Shown one piece after another: positions 1-5,242 of a DNA stretch of 6,307 nt (positions are counted from its first letter, which is position 1; each line of letters starts with the position of its first letter). The DNA comes from an uncultured Collinsella sp. Lineage in GTDB: Bacteria > Actinomycetota > Coriobacteriia > Coriobacteriales > Coriobacteriaceae. The notes beneath the pieces were generated by a model, which ran no database searches, was not told the DNA's origin, and saw nothing but the letters and a program-made list of their open reading frames with translations. The stretch lies in contig URZB01000093.1 in the NCBI GenBank assembly GCA_900552295.1, positions 1-6,307 on the forward strand, read 5' to 3'. Position numbers and translations under genes: made by a program.

Positions 1-1102
1 CCACAAGGGCGTCGTGCACCACGGTGGTGATACCCGGGACATAGGGGCCGTACTGTGCCGGGTCGACCGAGTCGGCATTGTCACCCGCAGCCTCGACGGC
101 CGCGTCGTAGGCGTCGCGACCCTGGCCGAGCACATACCAACCGTCGGTACCGAAGAGCTGGTCGTTGGTGAAGTCGGTCACCGTGCCGCCCAAGGTAGAA
201 ACGGCGATGTAGTACACGCAGAACATGATGACCACAAAGATCGGCAGGCCCAGGATACGGTTGGTAACCACGCGGTCGATCTTCTCGGAGGTGCTCATCT
301 TGGCAGGAGCCTTGGTCATGCACTCGTCGATAATGTGCGCGATGACGCCATAGCGCTCGCCGGTGATGATGGACTCGGCATCGTCGTCGCAATCCTGCTC
401 GCACTGGGCGACCAGCTCCTCCACGCGAGCGGCCTTCTCCTTGGTGAGGTTGATGAGCTTGCAGGCGTCCGCATCGCGCTCGAACAGCTTGACGGCGTAA
501 TAGCGGCGCTTGTTGGCGGAAACGCTCGCCGGCAGGTTGTTCTCGATGTGCGTCAGGACATCCTCGATGGAGGAGTCGAACTTGTGCTCCGGCACCTGGC
601 CCTTGGAGGCAGCGGACTTCTTAACCTGCTCGAACAGCTCCGTGATGCCCTTGTTCTTAAGAGCGGAGATCATCATGACCGGGCAGCCGAGCTTCTTGGA
701 GAGCTTGTCCGTGTCGATCTTGTCGCCGTTCTTCTCGACCAAGTCGGCCATGTTGAGGGCGACGACTACGGGCAGGCCGGTCTCGATAACCTGAAGCGCC
801 AGGTACAGGTTGCGCTCGAGGTTGGTGGCATCGACAACCTGGACGACCACATCGGGCTCGCCGCTCATGAGGTAGTCGCGCGAGCACTGCTCCTCGGGGC
901 TGTAGGGGGAAAGCGAGTAGATGCCGGGGAGGTCCGTAATGGTAACGTTCTTGTCGCTTAGGAGCTTGGCCTCCTTTTTCTCAACCGTGACGCCGGGCCA
1001 GTTGCCAACGTAGCCGTTGGCGCCGGTGATCAGGTTGAAAAGCGTGGTCTTGCCGCAGTTGGGGTTACCCGCCAGCGCGACATGGATCTGAGAATCCGCC
1101 AT
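1..1102 (-). CDS. feoB: Ferrous iron transporter FeoB (3' end outside window)
   Basis: FeoB is the inner-membrane GTPase-permease that imports Fe2+. The 367 codons present cover the whole cytosolic G domain and the first membrane segment. The G motifs are all visible: P-loop GNPNCGKTT at residues 12-20, the G2 region NWPGVTVE at 34-41, G3 DLPG at 57-60, G4 NMAD at 117-120 and G5 SA at 146-147. Residues about 150-265 form the helical GDP-dissociation-inhibitor region. A hydrophobic segment follows at about 282-305 (ILGLPIFVVIMFCVYYIAV), then a polar, acidic stretch at about 308-355 that should lie outside the membrane. The start is the ATG at 1102, preceded by GGAAGAAGGA; no in-frame alternative fits the family as well. 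It is the third gene of feoA2-feoA1-feoB, 123 bases after feoA1. The reading frame is intact to the window edge, so truncation is only by the window. Identification is near certain. Confidence 0.97.
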   Translation of the reverse strand, partial: MADSQIHVALAGNPNCGKTTLFNLITGANGYVGNWPGVTVEKKEAKLLSDKNVTITDLPGIYSLSPYSPEEQCSRDYLMSGEPDVVVQVVDATNLERNLYLALQVIETGLPVVVALNMADLVEKNGDKIDTDKLSKKLGCPVMMISALKNKGITELFEQVKKSAASKGQVPEHKFDSSIEDVLTHIENNLPASVSANKRRYYAVKLFERDADACKLINLTKEKAARVEELVAQCEQDCDDDAESIITGERYGVIAHIIDECMTKAPAKMSTSEKIDRVVTNRILGLPIFVVIMFCVYYIAVSTLGGTVTDFTNDQLFGTDGWYVLGQGRDAYDAAVEAAGDNADSVDPAQYGPYVPGITTVVHDALV

Positions 1103-1122
1103 TCAATCCTTCTTCCTTGTGT

Positions 1123-1148
1123 GCCTGCGCTGCTTTCTCCGCGCAGGC
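1123..1148 (-). promoter_or_regulatory. GC-rich stem-loop in the feoB leader
   Basis: A perfect 8-bp stem (GCCTGCGC with GCGCAGGC, arms 1123-1130 and 1141-1148) closes a 10-base loop, about 20 bases before the feoB start and just ahead of its Shine-Dalgarno sequence. There is no U-tract on the minus strand after it, so it is not an intrinsic terminator. It may shield the feoB ribosome binding site or act as an mRNA processing or stability element between the small feoA and the large feoB messages. The function is inferred; the pairing is seen. Confidence 0.5.
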
Positions 1149-1175
1149 TGGATAATGTGCTTCAAAGATGCTGCA

Positions 1176-1194
1176 TTAAGTTAGAAAAACCTAA
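1176..1194 (-). promoter_or_regulatory. DtxR/IdeR-like iron box between feoA1 and feoB
   Basis: Read on the minus strand this 19-mer is TTAGGTTTTTCTAACTTAA. It agrees at 15 of 19 positions with the DtxR/IdeR consensus TTAGGTTAGGCTAACCTAA; the differences are the three central bases and one base in the right half. A slightly shifted inverted repeat (AAGTTAG-N6-CTAACTT, 1178-1197) covers the same DNA. It sits 74 bases ahead of feoB and 31 bases after the feoA1 stop, inside an iron-uptake operon, where an iron-dependent repressor would be expected. Whether a promoter overlaps it is not clear: TTGCAG-N17-TAACTT is only a weak match. Confidence 0.5.
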
Positions 1195-1225
1195 CTTTAT
1201 CTGCAAAAATATGCGCCGCAAGTCC

Positions 1226-1447
1226 TTACTGAACCTCGACGACGGCCGCCTCCTCCTTGCGGATGGAAAGCTCGTAGCCGCGCACGTTGATCTCGACCGG
1301 ATCACCGAGCGGTGCAACCTTCACGACCTTGAACGAAGTGCCCTTGATAAGCCCCAGGTCCATAAGGTGGCGGCGAAGCGCACCCTCACCGTGAAGCTTG
1401 ACGATGGTGGAGCTCTCGCCCACCTTAACGTCACCCAACGTCTTCAT
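1226..1447 (-). CDS. feoA: FeoA family protein (first-type, conventional FeoA)
   Basis: This 73-residue protein is a small SH3-like beta-barrel of the FeoA family, a cytosolic accessory of FeoB needed for ferrous iron uptake and thought to bind the FeoB G domain or its cytosolic face. Family hallmarks are visible: LMDLGLIKGTSFKVVKVAPL at residues 28-47, then GDPVEINVRGYELSIRKEEA with the conserved GDP, the V-RGY turn and the R-E-A tail. The length is typical (about 75). The start ATG at 1447 follows AAAGGGGGACAAGTAA, a good Shine-Dalgarno. It lies 40 bases after the other feoA and 123 bases before feoB, all on the same strand, so it is the second gene of the feo operon. Confidence 0.93.
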   Translation of the reverse strand: MKTLGDVKVGESSTIVKLHGEGALRRHLMDLGLIKGTSFKVVKVAPLGDPVEINVRGYELSIRKEEAAVVEVQ

Positions 1448-1487
1448 TTACTTGTCCCCCTTTCAGTGCGTACAGAAATTCCGTCGA

Positions 1488-1730
1488 CTAACCGACGGTC
1501 ATGATGTGCATGGCAACTTTGGAATCGATGCCAAAGCGTGCGCCCAGCACGGTGACGATAATATTGGCGCCACTCGAGCTCACCACGTGGATTTCGTTGC
1601 CCTCGACAAAGCCGAGGTCCTTGAGGTGGTGTTTCATGTCCTCATTGCCCTTTACACGGGACACGCGCACGGTTTCGCCCGCTTTTACCATCGAAAGCGG
1701 CATGGCCGGCATCTGCGGTCCGCAAGACAT
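1488..1730 (-). CDS. feoA: FeoA family protein (second, divergent FeoA)
   Basis: This 80-residue protein is a second FeoA-type SH3-like domain. The segment HHLKDLGFVEGNEIHVV (about residues 34-50) followed by SGANIIVTVLGARFGID matches the FeoA pattern DLGF-x-G-x(n)-G-x-N-I-V-x-V-x-G-x-R. It belongs to the branch with GxN-IVxV, unlike the GDP-x-E/I-x-V-RGY type of its neighbour. The N-terminus (MSCGPQMPAMPLSMV) is an extra lead of about 14 residues with one Cys and four Met including the initiator. The start at 1730 is supported by TAGGAGCC eight bases upstream. It is the first gene of the feo operon, with feoA1 beginning 40 bases after its stop. The partner is presumably FeoB; whether the two FeoA proteins have separate jobs cannot be told from the sequence. 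Confidence 0.88.
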   Translation of the reverse strand: MSCGPQMPAMPLSMVKAGETVRVSRVKGNEDMKHHLKDLGFVEGNEIHVVSSSGANIIVTVLGARFGIDSKVAMHIMTVG

Positions 1731-1772
1731 GAGTGGCTCCTAACGTCAGTTCGTCCTCAACATCGACGCGAT

Positions 1773-1826
1773 AAAAGTTAACCACGTCTATGTTCGCTTT
1801 AGTAAACTAGCACGTGGTTAACTTTT
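1773..1826. promoter_or_regulatory. Perfect 15-bp inverted repeat upstream of the feo operon
   Basis: AAAAGTTAACCACGT (1773-1787) is repeated exactly as its reverse complement ACGTGGTTAACTTTT (1812-1826), with a 24-base AT-rich spacer. The element lies 43 to 96 bases ahead of the feoA2 start, after the ptsH terminator, where the feo promoter should be. No U-tract follows on the feo strand (ATCGCG comes after the stem), so a terminator is unlikely. It is a candidate operator with two half sites, or a leader hairpin. The arms share AAAGTTA with the iron box ahead of feoB, but they do not fit the 19-bp DtxR consensus. No promoter hexamers could be placed with confidence. Confidence 0.55.
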
Positions 1827-1869
1827 TGGAAAGGGTCCCCATTCAGATTTCGAAAAAGTTTCCTATACG

Positions 1870-1911
1870 AAACAAAAGGGCGCGGCAAAGGACCATCCTT
1901 TACCACGCCCT
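1870..1911 (-). terminator. Intrinsic terminator of ptsH
   Basis: The stem pairs 1877-1891 with 1897-1911 around a five-base loop, seven bases after the ptsH stop. Thirteen pairs are Watson-Crick; the two remaining positions are C opposite A on the plus strand. In RNA made from the minus strand those two become G-U wobbles, so the 15-bp stem is continuous only in the minus-strand transcript. It is followed there by TTTTGTTT. The wobble pattern and U-tract together assign it to ptsH and separate ptsH from the feo operon. Confidence 0.9.
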
Positions 1912-1918
1912 GTCATGC

Positions 1919-2167
1919 TTAAAGCGAGAGATTTCTGATCGATGTGACACAGGAGGCCTCATCTACGCCCGAAACGCGGAAGATGATGTCCTCGCCGCAC
2001 TCGCCGTAGAGAGCCATGAGTCCCATGACATCGCGGCCATCCGTGTGGCGGTCGCCGATGCTGACCGACACGTCGCTACGATGCTTGGCAATGATGTCAT
2101 AGAGCAGCGCAACCGGGCGGGCATGTAATCCCAACGGATCTTTAATCGTCTTTGTAAACTCGACCAT
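1919..2167 (-). CDS. ptsH: HPr-family phosphocarrier protein with Asp at position 46
   Basis: HPr relays phosphate from enzyme I to the EIIA domains of the sugar phosphotransferase system in the cytoplasm. The product is 82 residues, slightly shorter than the usual 85-88. The active-site segment GLHARP is at residues 13-18 with His15 in the standard place. In low-GC Gram-positive HPr the regulatory site is Ser46 in a K-S-I-M-G context; here the aligned segment is G44-R45-D46-V47-M48-G49, so the phosphorylatable Ser is an Asp. The start at 2167 was chosen because GGGAGGGGAC lies directly upstream and because it puts the His at 15; a longer in-frame extension back to 2266 has no homology. The gene stands alone, with its own terminator, and no ptsI is adjacent. 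It could serve the general PTS or be a specialised paralogue. Confidence 0.92.
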   Translation of the reverse strand: MVEFTKTIKDPLGLHARPVALLYDIIAKHRSDVSVSIGDRHTDGRDVMGLMALYGECGEDIIFRVSGVDEASCVTSIRNLSL

Positions 2168-2209
2168 GTCCCCTCCCACGACATCGCACATTCGGCCGGC
2201 AAAACCCAG

Positions 2210-2228
2210 CCACGTGGTAGCTATTGTA
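2210..2228 (-). promoter_or_regulatory. Possible ptsH promoter -10 box with CCACGTGG palindrome at the start site
   Basis: On the minus strand TACAAT (2223-2228) matches the -10 consensus at five of six positions. A start about seven bases on would fall within the 8-bp palindrome CCACGTGG (2210-2217), giving a ptsH leader of about 50 bases. No good -35 hexamer is found at 16-18 bases spacing, so this is weak unless an activator is involved. Confidence 0.3.
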
Positions 2229-2255
2229 GCGTTAGATGCTTGTTGAGGGCGGGAC

Positions 2256-2425
2256 GGAAATCGCATCCCATTTCGAGCGTCAATGATGGGACACAGTTTC
2301 CGCCAGAAGGCTCAACCGGAAAGTGCGACCCGTTATTTGGCTGGATTCTGGGACGCAGTTTCCGCTGAGCGACCCTGGCGGAAAGTACATCCCATTCTGG
2401 ACGCAAATTCCGGGACGCAGCTTCC
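2256..2425. repeat. Cluster of about seven intergenic TGGGACGCAGTTTCC-type repeat modules
   Basis: The ptsH-aspS gap holds related short modules in both orientations. Forward copies: 2287-2304 (TGGGACACAGTTTCCGCC), 2349-2365 (TGGGACGCAGTTTCCGC), 2398-2411 (TGGACGCAAATTCC) and 2412-2425 (GGGACGCAGCTTCC). Reverse copies: 2256-2270 (GGAAATCGCATCCCA), 2316-2331 and 2377-2394 (GGCGGAAAGTACATCCCA). The middle four form two 44-base forward-reverse units (2288-2331 and 2350-2393) that begin 62 bases apart. The first 16 bases of the two units agree at 15 positions; bases 30-37 agree at all eight. Each unit can fold into an imperfect hairpin. No coding sequence fits this gap. It looks like a small non-autonomous palindromic repeat family of the REP or MITE kind; the class is inferred. 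Confidence 0.75.
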
Positions 2426-2466
2426 TCGACGTCCGGTCACCCCATGCCCTCGCAACCTCGGCGCAT

Positions 2467-2501
2467 AAAAAACGAGGGAAGGCACGCGTCCTTCCCTCGT
2501 T
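2467..2501 (-). terminator. Intrinsic terminator of aspS
   Basis: A perfect 12-bp stem (AACGAGGGAAGG, 2471-2482, with CCTTCCCTCGTT, 2490-2501) encloses a seven-base loop. On the minus strand it is followed by TTTT, joining the stem's own TT to give six T's. It lies 24 bases after the aspS stop. Only the minus strand has the U-tract, and no plus-strand gene ends here. Confidence 0.93.
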
Positions 2502-2524
2502 ACGGGCAATATGTAACCGCTCGC

Positions 2525-4312
2525 CTACATCAGGCGCAGGCTGACGTCCTTGAGCTGGGCGCCACTAACGGCACTCGGAGCACCCGACATAAGGTCGGAG
2601 CCGCTGGCCGTCTTGGGGAACGCCATGACGTCGCGGATGGAGTCGGAACCGGTGAGCAGCATGCATACGCGGTCCAGACCCAGAGCGAAACCGCCCATCG
2701 GGGGCGCACCAAACTTGAGCGCCTCCATGAGGAAGCCGAACTGAGACTCGGCACGCTCCTCGGTAAAGCCCAGGAGCTTGAGCATGGACATCTGCATCTC
2801 GGCGTTGTGGATACGCATACCGCCGCCGCCGGCCTCAAAGCCGTCCATGACAAAGTCGTAGGTGCACGAACCGGCTGCCAACGGGTCGGCCTCGATCTTG
2901 GCGATGTCGGTCTCGGTCGGCAGGGTAAAGGGCTGGTGCTCGGCAGCATAGGCCTTGCGATCCTCGTCCCAGTGGAACAGCGGGAAGTTGACGACCCACA
3001 GGAAGTCGTGACCCTCGCGCTTGATCTCGAGTGCGTTGGCCATGTGAGAACGCATGCCACCCAGGATCTCGTCAGAGAGCAAGCGCGGGCCGGCGGCGAA
3101 CATCACAAGATCGCCGGGCTCGACGTCCATGCGCTCGCGCAGAGCCGCCATCTCCTCGTCCGAGAAGAACTTGACGATGGGGCTGTTGATGGAGCCGTCC
3201 TCGCGGAAGGCGATCCAGGCCAAGCCCTTGGCGCCAAACGTGGAGGCCACGCCGGCAAGCTTATCGATCTTGGCACGTGCCCAGGCACCGGCGCCCTTGG
3301 CGTTGATAGCCTTGACGACAGAGCCTTCCTCGTTTGCGGCAGTCGCAAAGACCTTGAACTTGGAGTTGGCGAAGATGTCGGTCAGATCGACCAAGTGCAT
3401 GCCATAGCGGGTATCGGGCTTGTCGGAGCCATAGGTGTCCATGGCATCCCAGTAGTTCATGCGACGCAGCGGCGTGGGCATCTCGACACCCATGCGGCCG
3501 AAGGCATCGGCAAGAACCTCTTCGAGCGCGCTCATGACATCGTTCTGGTCCACGAAAGACATCTCGATATCGACCTGGGTGAACTCTGGCTGACGGTCGG
3601 CACGCAGGTCCTCGTCGCGGAAGCACTTGGCAACCTGGTAGTAGCGCTCGACGCCACCGACCATGAGCAGCTGCTTCAGAAGCTGCGGGGACTGCGGCAG
3701 AGCGTAGAAGTTGCCCGGCTGGATGCGGCTGGGGACGATGAAGTCGCGGGCGCCCTCGGGCGTGGACTTGAACAGGGAGGGCGTCTCGACCTCCATGAAC
3801 TCACGGTTGTGCAGCGCCTCGCGAATGGCAAAGGTAAAGTCGGAGCGCAGCTTGAGGTTTGCCATCATCTCGGGACGACGGAGGTCCAGATAGCGATAGC
3901 GCAGACGGGTGTCCTCGCTGGTCTCGATGCCGTCCTCGATCTGGAACGGCGGGGTGACGGACGTGTTGAGCACCTCGGCGTGGTCGGTCAGGACCTCGAT
4001 CTCGCCGGTCGCGAGCTTGGCGTTGGTGGTCTCCTCGCCACGGGAGCGCACGACGCCGTGGATCTTGATGGGCCACTCGGGACGCATGGTCTCGGCAATC
4101 TTAAAGGCGTCGCCGTCGGAGTGCTCGGGGTCGAAGGTGAGCTGCGTGATGCCCTCGCGGTCGCGAAGGTCGCAGAAAATAAGGCCGCCGTGATCGCGGC
4201 GACGGCTCACCCAACCGGTGAGGGTGACCTCTTCGCCCACGTTCTCGCGGCGAAGCTCGCCGCAGGTACGGGTGTGCATGGAATGCTCGTCGATGGGACG
4301 GGTCTGGCTCAT
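2525..4312 (-). CDS. aspS: Aspartyl-tRNA synthetase (possibly Asp/Asn non-discriminating)
   Basis: This class IIb enzyme joins aspartate to tRNA in the cytoplasm. The protein is 595 residues, the normal bacterial length. An N-terminal OB-fold anticodon-binding domain occupies about 13-115. The catalytic core has the motif 1 region RYRYLDLRRPE at 138-148, motif 2 FRDEDLRADRQPEFTQVDIE at 231-250 and motif 3 GFALGLDRV at 541-549. The bacteria-specific GAD insertion lies at about 300-430. The start at 4312 has a strong AGGAGGATCAC upstream; Met12 would also be a plausible N-terminus but has no ribosome binding site. In the anticodon-binding loop the sequence is RRRDHGG with His41, where discriminating E. 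coli AspRS has Leu30 and non-discriminating Pseudomonas AspRS has His31. The second indicator position (Lys in E. coli, Gly in Pseudomonas) is Glu here, so the specificity call is tentative. It is a single-gene unit with its own terminator. Confidence 0.98.
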   Translation of the reverse strand: MSQTRPIDEHSMHTRTCGELRRENVGEEVTLTGWVSRRRDHGGLIFCDLRDREGITQLTFDPEHSDGDAFKIAETMRPEWPIKIHGVVRSRGEETTNAKLATGEIEVLTDHAEVLNTSVTPPFQIEDGIETSEDTRLRYRYLDLRRPEMMANLKLRSDFTFAIREALHNREFMEVETPSLFKSTPEGARDFIVPSRIQPGNFYALPQSPQLLKQLLMVGGVERYYQVAKCFRDEDLRADRQPEFTQVDIEMSFVDQNDVMSALEEVLADAFGRMGVEMPTPLRRMNYWDAMDTYGSDKPDTRYGMHLVDLTDIFANSKFKVFATAANEEGSVVKAINAKGAGAWARAKIDKLAGVASTFGAKGLAWIAFREDGSINSPIVKFFSDEEMAALRERMDVEPGDLVMFAAGPRLLSDEILGGMRSHMANALEIKREGHDFLWVVNFPLFHWDEDRKAYAAEHQPFTLPTETDIAKIEADPLAAGSCTYDFVMDGFEAGGGGMRIHNAEMQMSMLKLLGFTEERAESQFGFLMEALKFGAPPMGGFALGLDRVCMLLTGSDSIRDVMAFPKTASGSDLMSGAPSAVSGAQLKDVSLRLM

Positions 4313-4333
4313 ACCAGTGATCCTCCTTTATGG

Positions 4334-4375
4334 ATCTGTGCCGCCCCGTGTCGTTCCGGGCGGCGTCGTACAGAT
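4334..4375 (-). promoter_or_regulatory. Stem-loop in the aspS leader, just before the ribosome binding site
   Basis: ATCTGT-GCCGCCC (4334-4346) pairs with GGGCGGC (4358-4364) and, after a five-base bulge, ACAGAT (4370-4375). This gives a 7-bp GC stem on a 6-bp outer stem, with an 11-base loop. It ends about seven bases before the AGGAGG of aspS. No U-tract follows, and no T-box sequence (AGGGTGG-like) is present, so this is not a recognisable T-box. A translational control or mRNA-stability role is inferred. Confidence 0.45.
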
Positions 4376-4568
4376 TTGCCCAGCCTGCGTAAACCGCGCA
4401 GCCAGACATGGCGTTCTATCTTATCGCACCTGTGTCGATGTGCCGCGGAAAAGTAGCTCCTGCCCAAAGACTTGACGGAGACGAAACAATTGATGCGTCG
4501 CAGTGTCTGCCGACGCGCGCCACGTGCGACAATGTGCCCCAATACAACTGCACTCGGAAAGGCCCGCC

Positions 4569-5204
4569 ATGACTGCACGCCTCATCGTTATGGATATCGA
4601 CTCCACGCTCATCAACCAGGAGGTCATCGACCTGTTGGGCGAGGAGGCCGGCGTAGGCGAGCAAGTGGCGAAGATCACTGAGCGCGCCATGCGCGGCGAA
4701 CTGGACTTTAAGCAGGCGCTCGAGGAGCGCGTTGGGCTGCTTGCCGGCTTGGACGAGAGTGTGTTCGAGCGCACCTTTGAGCGCGTGACGTTTACCCCCG
4801 GCGCGTTGGAGCTTGTGCGCTCGGCACACAGCAAGGGCTGGAAGGTCGGCGTGGTGAGCGGCGGCTTCCACGAGGTCGCCGATAAGATCGTGGCCGCTGC
4901 GGGCATCGATTTTTGCCTGGCCAACCGCCTGGAAGTCGTGGACGGCAAGCTCACGGGTAAGCTGGCGGCCGACATTGTGACCAAGGAGTCCAAACTCATC
5001 CAGATGCTGGATTGGGCAGTCGAGTGCGGTGTCGACATGGCCCATACCGTCGCGATCGGCGACGGCGCCAACGACATCCCCATGATTCAGGCCGCGGGCA
5101 CGGGCATCGCGTTTTGTGCCAAGCCCAAGACGCGCGAAGCCGCCCCGTTTGCCATCGATGAGCGCAACCTGATGCTCGCCATGGACATCATCCTGCGTGA
5201 CTAG
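4569..5204 (+). CDS. serB: Phosphoserine phosphatase (HAD superfamily)
   Basis: This cytosolic HAD-family hydrolase should remove phosphate from O-phospho-L-serine, the last step of serine synthesis. It has 211 residues, matching single-domain SerB (no N-terminal ACT domain). All HAD motifs are seen: motif I MDIDSTLI with nucleophile Asp9 and acid/base Asp11; Glu18, which in SerB contacts the substrate amino group; motif II VVSGGF with Ser97; motif III Lys142; and motif IV GDGANDIPM with Asp165 and Asp169. The cap region at about 17-75 is of the SerB type. The start at 4569 follows GGAAAGG with six bases spacing; an upstream in-frame ATG at 4503 would add residues that do not resemble the family. 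It diverges from aspS, and the lar promoter begins about ten bases after its stop. No terminator is seen after it. Other small-molecule phosphatases of the same subfamily remain possible. Confidence 0.93.
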   Translation: MTARLIVMDIDSTLINQEVIDLLGEEAGVGEQVAKITERAMRGELDFKQALEERVGLLAGLDESVFERTFERVTFTPGALELVRSAHSKGWKVGVVSGGFHEVADKIVAAAGIDFCLANRLEVVDGKLTGKLAADIVTKESKLIQMLDWAVECGVDMAHTVAIGDGANDIPMIQAAGTGIAFCAKPKTREAAPFAIDERNLMLAMDIILRD

Positions 5205-5213
5205 CCGATCCGT

Positions 5214-5242
5214 TTAACAATTGAATCAGTCTGTCCTATAGT
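5214..5242 (+). promoter_or_regulatory. Predicted sigma70-type promoter of the larBC operon
   Basis: TTAACA (5214-5219, five of six matches to TTGACA) is followed by a 17-base spacer and TATAGT (5237-5242, five of six matches to TATAAT). Transcription should start near 5249, giving a larB leader of roughly 70 bases. This is the best-formed promoter in the window. Confidence 0.75.

Noticed and set aside
14..961. A 315-codon plus-strand frame opposite feoB
   Set aside because: It is a shadow of the feoB G domain; the translation is low-complexity and resembles no protein family.
2168..2266. A longer N-terminus for HPr
   Set aside because: It would add 33 residues without homology and move the active His away from position 15; the ATG at 2167 has a strong Shine-Dalgarno.
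2221..2406. Short open frames within the repeat cluster between ptsH and aspS
   Set aside because: They consist of translated repeat modules and have no ribosome binding site or family match.
2256..2425. CRISPR array
   Set aside because: Modules alternate in direction, vary in sequence and spacing, and no cas gene is nearby.
4416..4446. aspS promoter with TAAGAT as a -10 box on the minus strand
   Set aside because: The -10 is acceptable but no -35 hexamer matches at 16-18 bases spacing, so it was not called.
2444..4456. A 670-codon open frame on the plus strand lying across the whole of aspS
   Set aside because: It is antisense to a complete, strongly conserved aspS, its product has no recognisable motif, and long opposite-strand frames are expected in GC-rich genes with biased third positions.
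4472..4500. serB promoter using TTGACG at 4472-4477
   Set aside because: The -35 is good, but the bases at the -10 distance are GCGTCG, unlike TATAAT, so no promoter was called.
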